DNA from: Evernia prunastri
Taxonomy: Eukaryota > Ascomycota > Lecanoromycetes > Lecanorales > Parmeliaceae
Length of the DNA: 64,000 bases
NCBI GenBank assembly: GCA_003184365.1
Contig: NKYR01000024.1
Span: 297,867 to 361,866, forward strand
Direction of reading: 5' to 3'
This document shows, piece after piece, positions 1 to 10,571 of this stretch. A program made the position numbers and the translations under genes. Within the stretch, counting starts at the first letter, position 1. The number at the start of each line of letters is the position of its first letter. Under the pieces are notes generated by a model. The model saw only the letters and a list, made by a program, of their open reading frames with translations, was not told the DNA's origin and did no database searches.

Positions 1-589
1 CAAAAAAACCCATATCAATGTTCTGGCCTATGCGGTCCTGCATCATCTTGCGGAAGTGCGCAACAGCATTATCGACATACTGCTCTAAATCTTTGAGAGC
101 ATCCATCGAGTATATCTGACTGACTAGTCGACGCTGAGAGCCATGGAGGCGTTCATCACGTTCTGACATGTTCAGCTTCCATCTCCAACCCGCTGGGAGA
201 TATGACTAGGACGAACCTGCAAATAGGTCGAATTTTCTATGGCCCTGAAAAACCCCGTACCAGCCGGATTTCGAGAATTTGGTCCCAGCTGCGTAAATTT
301 TCTTTATCGCAGACAGATCACTAACGCTGACCTCATTTGGACCAGTCCTTACAAGTGGCCCGTGTTTCTCGTGCAGTTTAATCATTGTTCTATGCATGTC
401 ACCTTGCCATGAATGCTTGATCATCCATAATCTTGAGAAGCGAGCGTCAAGAGGGCCGGGAATCTGACCCAAGGGACCGCCAAAGGCTTGATAGTACAGA
501 ACAGACAAGAGACCAAGAGACAGAAGAAGTATGAACAGCGGGACAAAAGTCATGCCATTGTCTTTGGAGGGCCAAATGTGAGAATCCAT
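1..589 (-). CDS. Cytochrome P450, N-terminal part, truncated by window edge
   Basis: Two exons are visible: 589-217 and 162 to beyond base 1. They are separated by an intron (216-163) with a GT donor, a GCTGAAC-like branch site and a CAG acceptor. The protein starts MDSHIWPSK, has a single hydrophobic anchor at about residues 13-36, then a proline-rich IPGP hinge (43-46). A region typical of fungal P450 N-termini follows (HGPLVRTGPNEVSVSD, then KFDLFA-ERDERLHGSQRRLVSQ across the splice). These features fit an ER-anchored haem monooxygenase. The ExxR and Cys haem-ligand motifs lie outside the window, so the clan, substrate and intactness cannot be judged. No redox or secondary-metabolite partner is adjacent. 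Confidence 0.85.
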
Positions 590-886
590 GTTTTAAAGAC
601 ACTTTTTTGCCTTGCTTGGTTGAAGAGCAGAGCGTTTCCAGAGCGATTGGAAGGGACCCTTTGGCGCTTTTAAAGTCGGCTACGACATACGACACATGAC
701 ACGTCATTTTGCATTCTATGTACCAAGTACCAAGTCTTATCCTATCATTCAACAGTGTGGGAGTACTGTATGCACGACTTCAAACTTGGGATTTGCGGGG
801 TCAAATCCCCAGCAATGCTTGGCACCGGAGATCTGACTCAGCCCAACTGCTCATGCTGATGTCGATGTCTTCTTATCACAAAACAC

Positions 887-1429
887 TCAAGTGTCCCCCG
901 TCCTGCCATACCCCTTCACCAACCACCCGCCCCCAATCCTTCTCCCGCCCGACTCTTGTACCTCGAACCTCGCCCCCTCCACACCCTCTTGCATCATGAA
1001 GTCTCCCAGCTCCCCTAACACCCTGATCGCCAAGGCGTAGCTGAGCCCGCCCTCAGAACTATACAACGCGATGCTCGCGCCAAACACGTCCAGGGCTACG
1101 GCACCCACGTCGAGCATTTCGAGACGGCGCACGAAGTATTCGGCCATTAGGGAGGTTTGGAGCGAGATTATGGCGGCGTAGTAGTTGCGCGAGGGGGACA
1201 GAGGGGCGTAGTTGGAGAAGTAGATTCCGTGTGTGGGGTCCATTTGGATGCAGATTGTTGGGGGGTTGCTGGTGAGGTTGGTGAGGTGGGACGGGGGTTT
1301 GGGGGACGAGATGTGGATGAGGGGTTTGGGAACTGTTGCGACTGCTGGGATGGTTGGGGCGGGGAGGGAGGAGAGGGTTAGGAGCGGGAGGAGGAGGAGA
1401 AGGTGCATTATGATTAGTGGGTGAGGCAT
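887..1429 (-). CDS. Small putative secreted protein of unknown function
   Basis: A single ATG-initiated open frame of 180 codons. The first 27 or so residues are a strongly hydrophobic, leucine-rich segment (MHLLLLLPLLTLSSLPAP) with the look of a signal peptide. A proline- and threonine-rich stretch with one possible N-glycosylation site (NLT) follows, then a more globular-looking half with repeated aliphatic and acidic residues. I recognise no family and there are very few cysteines, so it is not a classic cysteine-rich effector. The frame is GC-rich compared with its flanks, which supports coding. It could still be a chance frame. Confidence 0.5.
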   Translation of the reverse strand: MPHPLIIMHLLLLLPLLTLSSLPAPTIPAVATVPKPLIHISSPKPPSHLTNLTSNPPTICIQMDPTHGIYFSNYAPLSPSRNYYAAIISLQTSLMAEYFVRRLEMLDVGAVALDVFGASIALYSSEGGLSYALAIRVLGELGDFMMQEGVEGARFEVQESGGRRIGGGWLVKGYGRTGDT

Positions 1430-2930
1430 GTTAAGGGGAGAATGTCGGGGGGCATGAAATTCGCGAAGAGAAAGGTTGACATCGTTGCATGTTATTCATG
1501 TCCAGCTGGTCGTTAAGAGCTCATCGTGGACCTTTGCGCTCGGCCCTCACGTCATTTCCTTTTTTTTTGTCTTGGAGCATAATCGGTGTGCATGGTGAAT
1601 CTGTGCGATCTGCGGGAGAGCTGGTCCTCGGACGTTCGCTTGTAATGAGGTGCATGCATGGCGACCTCGGAACTTGATACATCGAGAATTACTAGCGCTC
1701 AAACATGAGCTCGGTTTTCGCGATTGTGTTAATTCTTTGCATCGGCAGTGCCCGCGCAACCAACTTCCTATTGATTGATTCATGGCCAAGGCTTGATTGA
1801 CGCTTCTTGTACAAGTGATGTCGCAGGAGCTTCAAATTGCTTGCTTTTGCTTTCGTCATGGTATGACGTACCTCTTTCTCCTCGTTGCACGAGTGGCAAT
1901 ATGACTCTACTAGAGCACGCTCATCCTTGGAGCAGCGGTACTTTGCTCTGATCTGCGAAAGTGTTCTCCGTAGCTTGTCACCTCTCCTGAAATGGAGACC
2001 CGACTCGAGGTATGGCGCTGAGGCACCCACGGTGTCTGTGCGCCCAGCTTATGTCTTATTACGGAATCCTCGTTTCATTGTGGAAAGGATCATAGGCATC
2101 AGCTTCGCTGGTGCAGGCTATTGCATTTGCAAAATTCTCTGCAGCCTTCGTGCTTAACATGGAGCCGAATGCGCAAGGAAGTCCTGCTGAGAATTCGAGA
2201 AGCTCTTCACCTTGGGTGAGATGTATTCGGCCGCAACGTGACTCAGAGCAGAAGGTGTGCCCGAGTCTTTGGAGCTCGGAATCCTCGGAGAAATTCTACA
2301 TGCAGGGTTGGAGACATCTTCAAAACCGTGGCTGACGGTTTTTTCAGCATTGCAGTTGAATCAAGGTATGGTTGTTCTCCTCACGCTGGAATACCATACC
2401 ATACTAGAAGTAAATGCACCGGGGACTTTACTATAGCTGCAGTTTTCAAATTCCGTTCAAGAGAGTGGGTGAAGTCCCAGGATAAGGCATTCGATTGCCC
2501 GATGCCAATACCTGGATTCAGAATACAGGCTCGGACCCTAAATCTTGCATTAAGTAATACTTGAATGGACTCTATAAAGGTCGTTCAATGGAATCTCTTT
2601 TTCATGCGATATCTACACAGTTGTCGAGGAGACTGAGCAGTGAAGACTGTGGCTACGTCTAGCATGCTATGTGAACGCGGAGCACTATCACGATACATTC
2701 GCGAAGAGCATAACTACTGACTTTTGTTGTTTGAACTTGAACGACGGGGTATGTATCGGCAAAAGAAAATCGAAATACCAGTAAAGCCCCGGCTCGCAAA
2801 CCAAGGATAGATAGGCGAAATTACTGGGAACAAGCGAGACGTAATGGCCGGCCATCGACGACTAAGTGGTGTGTTGGCGTCTGGTGTCGGTTAGCGCGGG
2901 GATTAGCGGACGCAACGGAGTCAGCTACGC
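1430..2930. other. Intergenic stretch, nothing recognised
   Basis: Open frames here are short, mostly lack ATG starts and show no family resemblance. I see no RNA gene or repeat. A decayed gene cannot be excluded. Confidence 0.4.
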
Positions 2931-3676
2931 TTACGGAGTACCAGGCTCATCAATTAGTTTTATCACATTTCTGGTTGCTAAGGATTCTTCGCCCCTATCC
3001 ACAAAATGATGGGTATAAGCTAGCCAGTATGGAAACTCGAAGCCCTCCGGGTAGAAGCCAGAGAACTCCCAGTCTATAATGGCGGCGACCTCAAAAGTGT
3101 CTTCGTTGACGATAATGTTGTGTAGTCCAAGATCGTTGTGGCAGTAGACGAAGTCTTTGGTAGCTACAGTTCTCGATGGGTAGTGGGTCCGTCCATCATA
3201 ATGTTTCTTTAATACATATGGCGGGATGATCTTGCCGTGCACGGAGCCTAGGGTGTTGGACCTTAAGTTGTTGAGCTGTGGAGTACAGTGTGGTTGATGT
3301 AGCGGGAAACGTTGGTGCAGAGCTGTTCAATGTCCCACCCTGTGAGAGTGTCGAGCAGCTCGGACACGGTTTTTCCATCTACGGATTCCATTGTGACGCT
3401 GGCAAGCCCATTTTCGTCTGAAAAGCTGAGAAAATTTGGAACGCGAATAGTGGTATTCTGTTGGATGAAAAGCAGAGCATCTCTCTCATTCTCCAGGGAC
3501 TCGCGCGAAAAAGGAGGTGGATTGATGATGTCGCCGTGCCAGTTGGTTTTTCTCTCTTCTGGGCGCAGCTGTCGTTTGGTGAAGGTTGTCGAGGTCAGTG
3601 TGTAATGTCTGTCAGCGAGGATCTCCCAGTCAAGTATGCTGTTGCCGTCAGCGTCTTTCGTCTCGATGATTTCCAT
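2931..3676 (-). pseudogene. APH-family (aminoglycoside phosphotransferase-like) kinase, frameshifted
   Basis: The first half starts MEIIETKDADGN (ATG at 3676) and contains the N-lobe pattern of fungal APH-domain proteins: a FSRESLENERDAL helix, then RVPNFLSF and the SVTMESVDGKTVSEL hinge. The frame runs into a stop near 3263. The family continues directly in another frame from about 3290 to 2931. There NNLRSNTLGSVHGK leads into the catalytic loop FVYCHNDLGLHNIIV and the metal-binding loop AAIIDWEFSGFYPEG. Both key motifs (HND and IDWE) are intact. The join needs a net one-base correction in the GTACTCCACAGC region, and no intron fits because the gap is about 11 bases. The C-terminus after the last helix is short for the family. 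It is either a recent pseudogene or a sequencing error. Substrate unknown. Confidence 0.7.
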
Positions 3677-6040
3677 GGATGAAAGATGGTGAAGAAGAGG
3701 ATGATGATGAGGAGGAAGAAGAAGATGAAGAAGATGGTGAGGTTGAGGAAGAAAAGATTGATCAGTGACGGAAATAATGAATTCGTCTGTGGTGCTAAAG
3801 GAAGGCTTACGCTATGAAAGGTAGTCTGAGCGGCTCCGTAGAGGCGCAGCCAGTCAGGGCAGATGTTAGGTGTGATAAAGCAGAGACTAGTGGCTATTGA
3901 CCTTTTATGCAAGACTATGCCCCATGTTGGTCGAAGGGATTACATTGTACCTATATTGAGTGGTATAGCTGGGCATGACTGTGGACGGATATCGAGTAGT
4001 AGGCTAAGTATGCGGGTTGAGATACTGGGGATGTTGTCCTTCGAGGTCTTGAAGAGCTTGAAGAGGCTGAGTGGAGCTTGAAGCGGTGGACTGGAGCTTG
4101 AAGAAGTAGACTGAAACTTGAAGAAGTAGACTAAGGCTTGAAGAGGTGGACTGGAGCTCGAAAAGGTGGACTGGAGCTTGAAGAAGTAGACTGAAACTTG
4201 AAGAAGTAGACTAAGGCTTGAAGAGGTGGACTGAAGCTGAAGAAGTAGAGTGGAATCAACCACCTTTTATACCCAAAGGCAGACCATGTCACAGCATCAC
4301 CGCGGAAGGCAGTGCGTTCACGTCTTAATCTGGACTCCTGGCCTGGAGAGCTCGTCGCAAGAGAACATCCCTGATTTTCGCCTTTCCCGAGCCTTTCATT
4401 GGCCTCTACTCTAGCTATCTGGCGCTTTGCAAGACGCAGGGGGCTCGTCTGGGGGGATGAGGGAGAAGGCTGTGAAATCGATTGGTAGACACTGAGCGAT
4501 GAGCTGTGGTCACCTTTGAGCAACAACTTGTGTCATCCTGTCAAGTTTTCGTAGATGAAGTCAATTGTTTTGCGGGACAGGCAACAATCTGATTACAATG
4601 GAGGACAAATTTGGCCTTTGTAACAGCTTCGTTATCCTGGTGTTGGGTACCTTAAATTCTGTATGGCAGCTAGTGCGGCAGCTACTGTAACCATAATGTA
4701 GTGACGGCGTGCTTCAGGAGCACTTGGACTTGGTTTGAGTCATGGCCGGGCAGCTTGAGGCAGCAGTAGCATTGCCTTACCTTGGGGGAGCTTCAACTCT
4801 CCGTCGCTCGTATCTGCCTTGCCTTGCCTTATCGTTGTCATTTTTATTCCTTGCCTGGGCGAAACGTGCGAATTAACTATTTCTTGACCGCTATATGCAT
4901 ATTGTAGATTGTGTGCATAGCATGTGCGGATTAGAGCCTCGCAGCCGTCACAGATCTATCACTGACTTTGGCGGGAGGTGCGATGGCTACTGTTGCATTT
5001 GCAGGGAATCGCGTACTTGAGTCTCGCTGTAGAAGATCCTATGTACAGCATCGAGAAGAAGACGAATAATAGCTAGCGCGGAACCGGTCAATTCGTTCGG
5101 GGCGAAGCAGAAATTGAAGAGATTGCACGAGGTGGCCTTACTACTCTATAACGCGTCCCCTGGGTAGCCACCAGGCAAGAATCCAGTCGATTGATCAAAG
5201 CAAGACGGAAGATCCCTGGGGTGAGATCAGTGGGAGTGAAATAGATAGTAGTGCCGCGAGTGAAAGTGAGAGTGATGTAGGGGAAGGTGCCCATGGAAGA
5301 AGTGTAGGGGTTGGGATAGAAGAAGTGTGGGCTGGTGGGAATCAGCTGGGTTGTTGGCCTCCGAAAGCGAGGTTTGCGTGGGTAGTGGGCTTGTGAATGA
5401 TAATGACGTCGGGTTAGGCATAGCTTAGCCGTACGAGATACCGAAGACATGGCCGATGGGTGGATAAGCTACATTACATGTACATTTACAAAAACAAATA
5501 AAGGTCCGAGGGTCCGCACGCAAAGTCCTGGACGCCGACGCCAAGTCTTTGGACCGAACCCCACCTGAAGCAGTGAAAGGTGAGCCTGAATTCGCCAAAA
5601 ATCCGCGGCTCGCCGGACGCCTCGGCCTGTCAGCCACTAGAGTACTCTACGAATCCCGAGAGAGAGTCCCGACCTCACAGACCAGTGACCAGTGGACCAC
5701 CACCACTCCTATCGTTTGCCCCGCTTCACTGGTACCAGTGGTACAATATTGAAAATATTGAACCCGCTTTGCTCCCTACCATGATGACAGTCATTGGAGT
5801 ACATCTCCTCACCACAAAGCCAGAAGGTTGCCATCAACAACGGATCCCCCCCGACAAGTATGTCTTAGGAATTGCTTCGACTCACTTATCAACTACCTTT
5901 ACTCTTAAGTAGCCTATGCTCACCTTTGCTGCACTTGCGACTGCGCCGCAAAATCCGCCAGAAGTCTTGGAGCGCTTACACGTACAGCCTCGGTTGCCCC
6001 TATATCTGTGATATCCCCACGAAGACCTGCGGTTTGCAGC
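3677..6040. other. Long intergenic stretch with a minisatellite
   Basis: Apart from the 20-bp tandem repeat at 4077-4256, no gene is recognised. Several minus-strand open frames cross the repeat, but their protein is low-complexity Phe/Ser/Leu produced by the repeat itself. The last few hundred bases are presumably the promoter of the monooxygenase at 6041. Confidence 0.5.
4077..4256. repeat. 20-bp minisatellite with 80-bp higher-order period
   Basis: About nine head-to-tail units of the form CTTGAAGAGGTGGACTGGAG. The unit variants run A-B-C-D-A-B-C-D: units starting at 4097 and 4177 are identical, as are those starting at 4117 and 4197. The array therefore also has an 80-bp period. Unit length is not a multiple of three, so it is unlikely to be a coding repeat. 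Further degenerate units lie just upstream, from about 4048. Confidence 0.9.
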
Positions 6041-8044
6041 ATGGCCGCTGTATCAGAAAAGTATGATGTCGTGATAGTGGGCGCTGGGCCTGTTGGCTTG
6101 CTCCTCTCAGTCTGTCTGGCGCGCTGGGGCTACAAGATTAAGAATATCGATAACAGAGAGGTGCCAACTGTGACGGGCAGAGCTGATGGGATTCAACCAC
6201 GGTCCCTGCACCTGTTACGGAACATGGATCTCAAACGGCAGATAATGGCTCATCAGCCTGCCAAGGTCTATGAGGTGGCATTTTGGGATCCTCAGTCAGG
6301 CGGTAAGGGTATACATAGGACTGGAAATTGGGCCGCGTGTCCAAAATTCATCGATGCGAGATACCCTTTCACCACGCTACTTCATCAGGGCCTAATAGAG
6401 AGGGTCTTCATCGATGACCTACACAAGAACGGGGCAGACGTGCAAAGACCTTGGACTATCACAGGCTTCAAGAACGACGGCCAGGACAAATTGTATCCAA
6501 TCGAAGTCAACCTCAAGCATACGCAGACCGATGAGAAGGAAACTGTTCGAGCAAAATACTTGTTTGGTGGTGAGGGGGCAAGGAGCTTCATAAGGGACCA
6601 ATTGGGGGTCAAGATACGACACAAAGACCCTATATCTCATGTATGGGGAGTAATGGACGGCGTCGTGCGGACGAATTTTCCTGATGTTAAGGTAGTTACT
6701 TTAGTCTGACACTTGATCGTCTTACTGACTTAGCTAGATGAAATGCACTATACATAGCGATTACGGTTCGATTATGATTATCCCTAGAGAGAACAATATG
6801 GTTAGACTTTACATACAGATTGCTTCCTCCACTGACAAAGACTTCGATCCTCGCAAACAAGCTACTCCAGAGGAAGTTCAAGCGTCGGCGAAGAAGATAC
6901 TACAGCCTTACTACATGGAATGGGACACAGTAGAGTGGTATTCTGTCTACCCTATTGGCCAGGGCATAGCGGAGAATTACACAATAGATCATCGAGTGTT
7001 CTTGGGCGGAGACTGCTGCCACACGCATAGTGTTGGTCGCCTAGTCCCTGTTCCTGTATCAGGTCCCGACTGACGCTCGCGTAGCCAAAAGCTGGCCAAG
7101 GGATGAATACCGCTTTCCATGACGCTCTCAACCTTGCTTGGAAAATCCATCTCGTCGAAGCTGGTTTTGCCAATCGTTCCATCCTGCAATCGTACGAATC
7201 AGAGCGGAAACAAATTGCGAAGGAACTCCTCGACTTCGACGCCAAGTATGCCGCACTGTTCTCTCAGCGGGTTCCCTCCGCTGGTGAGATGGGCGCCGCG
7301 TCAGAAGACAGTGAGGATGGGGAGGCCAATGAGTTCGTCAAGGTCTTCAAGTCAAGCCAAGAATTTACATCTGGATATGGGATATTCTACCATCCGAACG
7401 GGTTCAACTGGTCTTCTGATCACCCTGCACAATCACATGTTTTCAACCCGGAAGGCAACACTGTCCGCATTGGCCGTATCATGCCCCCGGCCAATGTAAC
7501 CAGGGTTGTCGACGCTAACGAGGTTCAATTGGAGCAAGAAATACCTCTCAACGGCTCATTCAGAATTTTCCTCTTCGCTGGCTCATCGTCGAAGACACGG
7601 CGTGCCGTTACTGACTTTGCTGCGAATCTGCAAAAGAAAAGAAGCTTCTATTCGACCTTCGAACGAGAGGACATTGCAAGTGTCTCGTATCACGAGCGAC
7701 ACAATCCCCACTCTCACTTCTTTTCCGTATGTACAATATTCGCATCCCCTCGAGATAACATAGACATCTCGAAGATGTTGCCGCCAATCCTCGCGCGGTA
7801 CAGCGATCACGTCTATGCCGACGATGTGTGGGACCCAAGGCTGCCAGATACGAAAGCTGCAGCTCACGCCAAGATGGGACTAGATTCGGAGAAGGGTGGT
7901 ATCGTCATTGTCAGGCCCGATGGACATGTTGGGTGCGTGGTCAGTCTGGTGGAGGGAAGTGGGACTGTAGATGCCCTGAATGACTATTTCGGAGCATTTG
8001 TATCCAAGCCTATCGGAAACTCGAAGCCGCAAGCGCAGCTATGA
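6041..8044 (+). CDS. FAD-dependent phenol 2-monooxygenase-like aromatic hydroxylase
   Basis: Three exons: 6041-6691, 6738-7031 and 7085-8044, 634 aa, all phase-0 joins. The N-terminal dinucleotide-binding motif VIVGAGPVGLL lies at residues 11-21. The second FAD motif is FLGGDCCHTHS, continuing across the second intron into PKAGQGMN (about 305-323), the hallmark of the PheA/TfdB-type flavoprotein hydroxylases. The C-terminal roughly 190 residues match the thioredoxin-like dimerisation domain of phenol hydroxylases. An NAD(P)H-dependent ring hydroxylation in the cytosol is expected from the family. The substrate cannot be read from sequence. I chose the ATG at 6041 (MAAVSEKYDVV) over one 33 bases upstream because family members begin a few residues before the Rossmann motif. 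No neighbouring aromatic-degradation genes are seen. Confidence 0.92.
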
Positions 8045-8442
8045 GAGTCTTTAATTGAAATATTTTGTGTTCTAATAGCGAGCGCCTTGCCATAGCCTTC
8101 CAATCCACAAATCAATGATAGTGTTGAGAAACGAGGTGCGCAGTAGGCATGTATGAAGAATCTAAGGAGTGTAATAGGTAATGTACACGGTGGAAAGAAA
8201 ACTCTGATGCCAAGACCATAGGGCTAGACCCTGAAACCACTAGGTGCTGAGTGCACTTTCAACAGATAGCAGTAATATGGCTGAAAACCGGGAAATCTCT
8301 GGTCAGTGGTGGCTCTAAAAAAATTGCCCGCCAAGATTTCATTTGGGCTTGGCATTTGTATCTGTCACGCTATCCGACGCGTTGGACTCCAACAATTCTC
8401 CTTACACAGTCTGCACAGTGACATCTGACGATTCTGGGAGCT
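8045..8442. other. Intergenic spacer
   Basis: Nothing recognised. It presumably contains the 3' end of the monooxygenase transcript and the promoter of the 2EXR-type gene. Confidence 0.5.
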
Positions 8443-9493
8443 ATGACTAAGAGAAAGACACAAGAAGAGAAGGCGGCGCGCAAGCCAAGAAAGCGAGTCG
8501 CATTATCTGCTCCTAATGCCGCGACCAAGGCAATGTAGCTGTCTCACGTACTCTTGGATTACATTGTCTCTGACCGCTCAATCTAGAATCACTCGCAATG
8601 AATTGACTTCGCCCTTCCTGAGATTACCTCCGGAGGTCCGCAACAAGATATACAGTGAATTGCTAGGTGATCGGCTCATACACCTCAGGTACCTCTACGA
8701 TGACGATCTCAGCTACGAGACGAATGACTCACTGCATGCTGCGATGACTCGGGTAAATGGAGAAAGCCGCGGGAGTGCTTGGAGGCACCTTGTTTGCCAA
8801 ACCGATTGCCCAGAAGACAAAGAAGATGAGAAGTTGATATCCTACCATTTCGTCCGCGACGGAGAGGTCATTTGGATACGAGCGCACCAAAGGTGCAACA
8901 GTGGCTTGGACTACTACTACGACCCGGATTTCATGTACTATGACCACGAGACGATTCCTTTACGCATTCTCCGGACTTGTAGGCAGATGTACACAGAAGC
9001 CAACCAGATCTTATGGTCGACCAACACTTTCTCCTTCAGCGACCCTGCCACCTTCAAACACTTTGTGGGGACACGAAGCCTCATGCAGAAGCGCACACTA
9101 AAAAAGCTTCGCCTTGAGATGGACTGGGACATGGCTGAGCACAGGGACTGGAACAGTGTTCTCAATATTGCCGTCGTCCGATCTCTTCAGGGCCTCCGGC
9201 AACTACGATTGCAGATCGATTACGCGTTGGAATCAAAGGGCTTTGAATATCAGAAGTCTACCTTCTCTAATTCTAGTCCCTACTGTCTTACTCACGTCAT
9301 ATGTCTAAAGAAGGTTGCGATCCTGCTATTGACCCACGTCGAGATTGTTGTCAAGACCTCGGCTTACGCAGAGTCCAACGATCGCTACGAAAAGTTGTGG
9401 TCGAAGGCAGAAAGAGCAGAGTATGCTGAATGCTTACGAACTTTGCTCCTCGACCCCAAGCTGAAGTCTACGCACAAAACCAGATGGAAGTGA
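8443..9493 (+). CDS. 2EXR/F-box-like fungal protein of unknown function
   Basis: Exons 8443-8534 and 8587-9493, 332 aa. Exon 1 encodes a basic N-terminus (MTKRKTQEEKAARKPRKR). The splice gives ATKAIITRNELTSPF, running into FLRLPPEVRNKIYSELLG, the diagnostic opening of the large ascomycete family with a 2EXR/F-box-like N-terminus. A second signature, IPLRILRTCRQMYTEANQILWSTNTFSF, follows near residue 170. Function is unknown, and F-box-like adaptor roles are only inferred in the family. A very coding-like helical frame (EVYAQNQMEVKMIQQKQRK) continues to 9660 in a different frame after a CCCC run at 9454-9457. The annotated stop may therefore reflect a one-base loss, and the native protein would end at 9660. 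Confidence 0.75.
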
Positions 9494-9875
9494 AGATGAT
9501 ACAGCAAAAGCAGCGGAAGATTGAGGCGGACATCAAGTCCTCAATGGTCGCTAGTCGTCCTCTCCTCGATCGATCTGGTGTAGGGCCATCAGACCAGGTC
9601 AATGGAGTTGACAGCCATACAGAACTCGCCGTGAAGAGGAATAGAGGTGGAGGCGAGTGATCAGTGGGCATACATAGGCGGTCGATGATCAGGTCTTATG
9701 ATATTTCACAGCATTGAACTGTTTCCCTTCGCAGGTGCGAGGAGCGAAGTGTGGGACTTATCCAGTGACTTATCCAGTGATTGTCTCGGGACACTTGGGA
9801 GGCGTGTCGCAGGGTACTCTGGTCACCGACAGCCACTCGATCCTCGTTGCTAAGGCCTGATATCAGCTCACCAAG

Positions 9876-10330
9876 TTGATTGAAATCCTCTGCAGCCCCA
9901 TTATGTTTTCAGCCAAACTCTGTATTCTTATGCAAATGCTTCAAATCTTTAACGGTATAAAAAGAACTTACGTTTACTGGGCTATCCTCATCCTGATCTG
10001 GTCGAATTCCGTCTTCTACGTCACAATTACCGTCTGTCCAATCGCTGCCTGGGTAGGGTACCGAGAGCAAAATTGGCGAATGCGGAGTTGCCCGGAAGGT
10101 GTATCGGCAATGATTCAACCTTCATCTGCGATCGACGTCGCAAGCGACTTCTCGATACCTTTACTACCTGTATTCGCGGTCTGCAAGTGCAGATGCCATG
10201 CAAGAGCAAGATAACGATTTCTGCCATGTTTGGTATGGGGCTTTTTGAGAATTCCTCCCCACCGTGTACTACATATCACCAGAAGCCCTACGCTAATAGC
10301 ACAAAATTTCGAAGGCATCGCTTTATCTCA
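9876..10330 (+). pseudogene. Relic of a fungal rhodopsin-domain (PTH11-like) membrane protein
   Basis: Several short frames align in order with the middle of fungal rhodopsin-domain integral membrane proteins. They are a helix (VYWAILILIWSNSVFYVTI), the CPIAAW motif, the segment IDVASDFSIPLLPVFAV, and in another frame QMPCKSKITISAMFGMGLF, then a further frame with VYYI. The order is right, but the frames shift at least twice and the remaining transmembrane helices are missing on both sides. I read it as a truncated, decayed copy. Unrecognised introns could account for one of the frame changes but not for the missing ends. Confidence 0.5.
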
Positions 10331-10571
10331 ATTCATCTCGTATCCAGTAGAGGAGCGCATCCATGCAATGAGCAATTTCTCTGACCGTAACATCGCCGAA
10401 AGACGTCTTATTCATCGATGGAGACTGTTCTAAGGGAATTCGGAATTTTATTCGCATGCTGGTCAACCAGAGATCTAGACAAAGCAACACAAGCTTGTTC
10501 ACAAATATGTCAGGCAGCAAGAGCACTCAATCCGCCGTCTCCCATGCCAGTCCTCCAATCTCCGTCACCGG

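Noticed and set aside
3940..4526. Long minus-strand frames over the minisatellite
   Set aside because: The encoded Phe/Ser/Leu repeats come directly from the 20-bp repeat read in successive frames.
1..8044. Possible metabolic cluster of P450 and FAD monooxygenase
   Set aside because: The two enzymes are 5.4 kb apart with an unrelated frameshifted kinase and non-coding repeats between, and no backbone enzyme or transporter is present.
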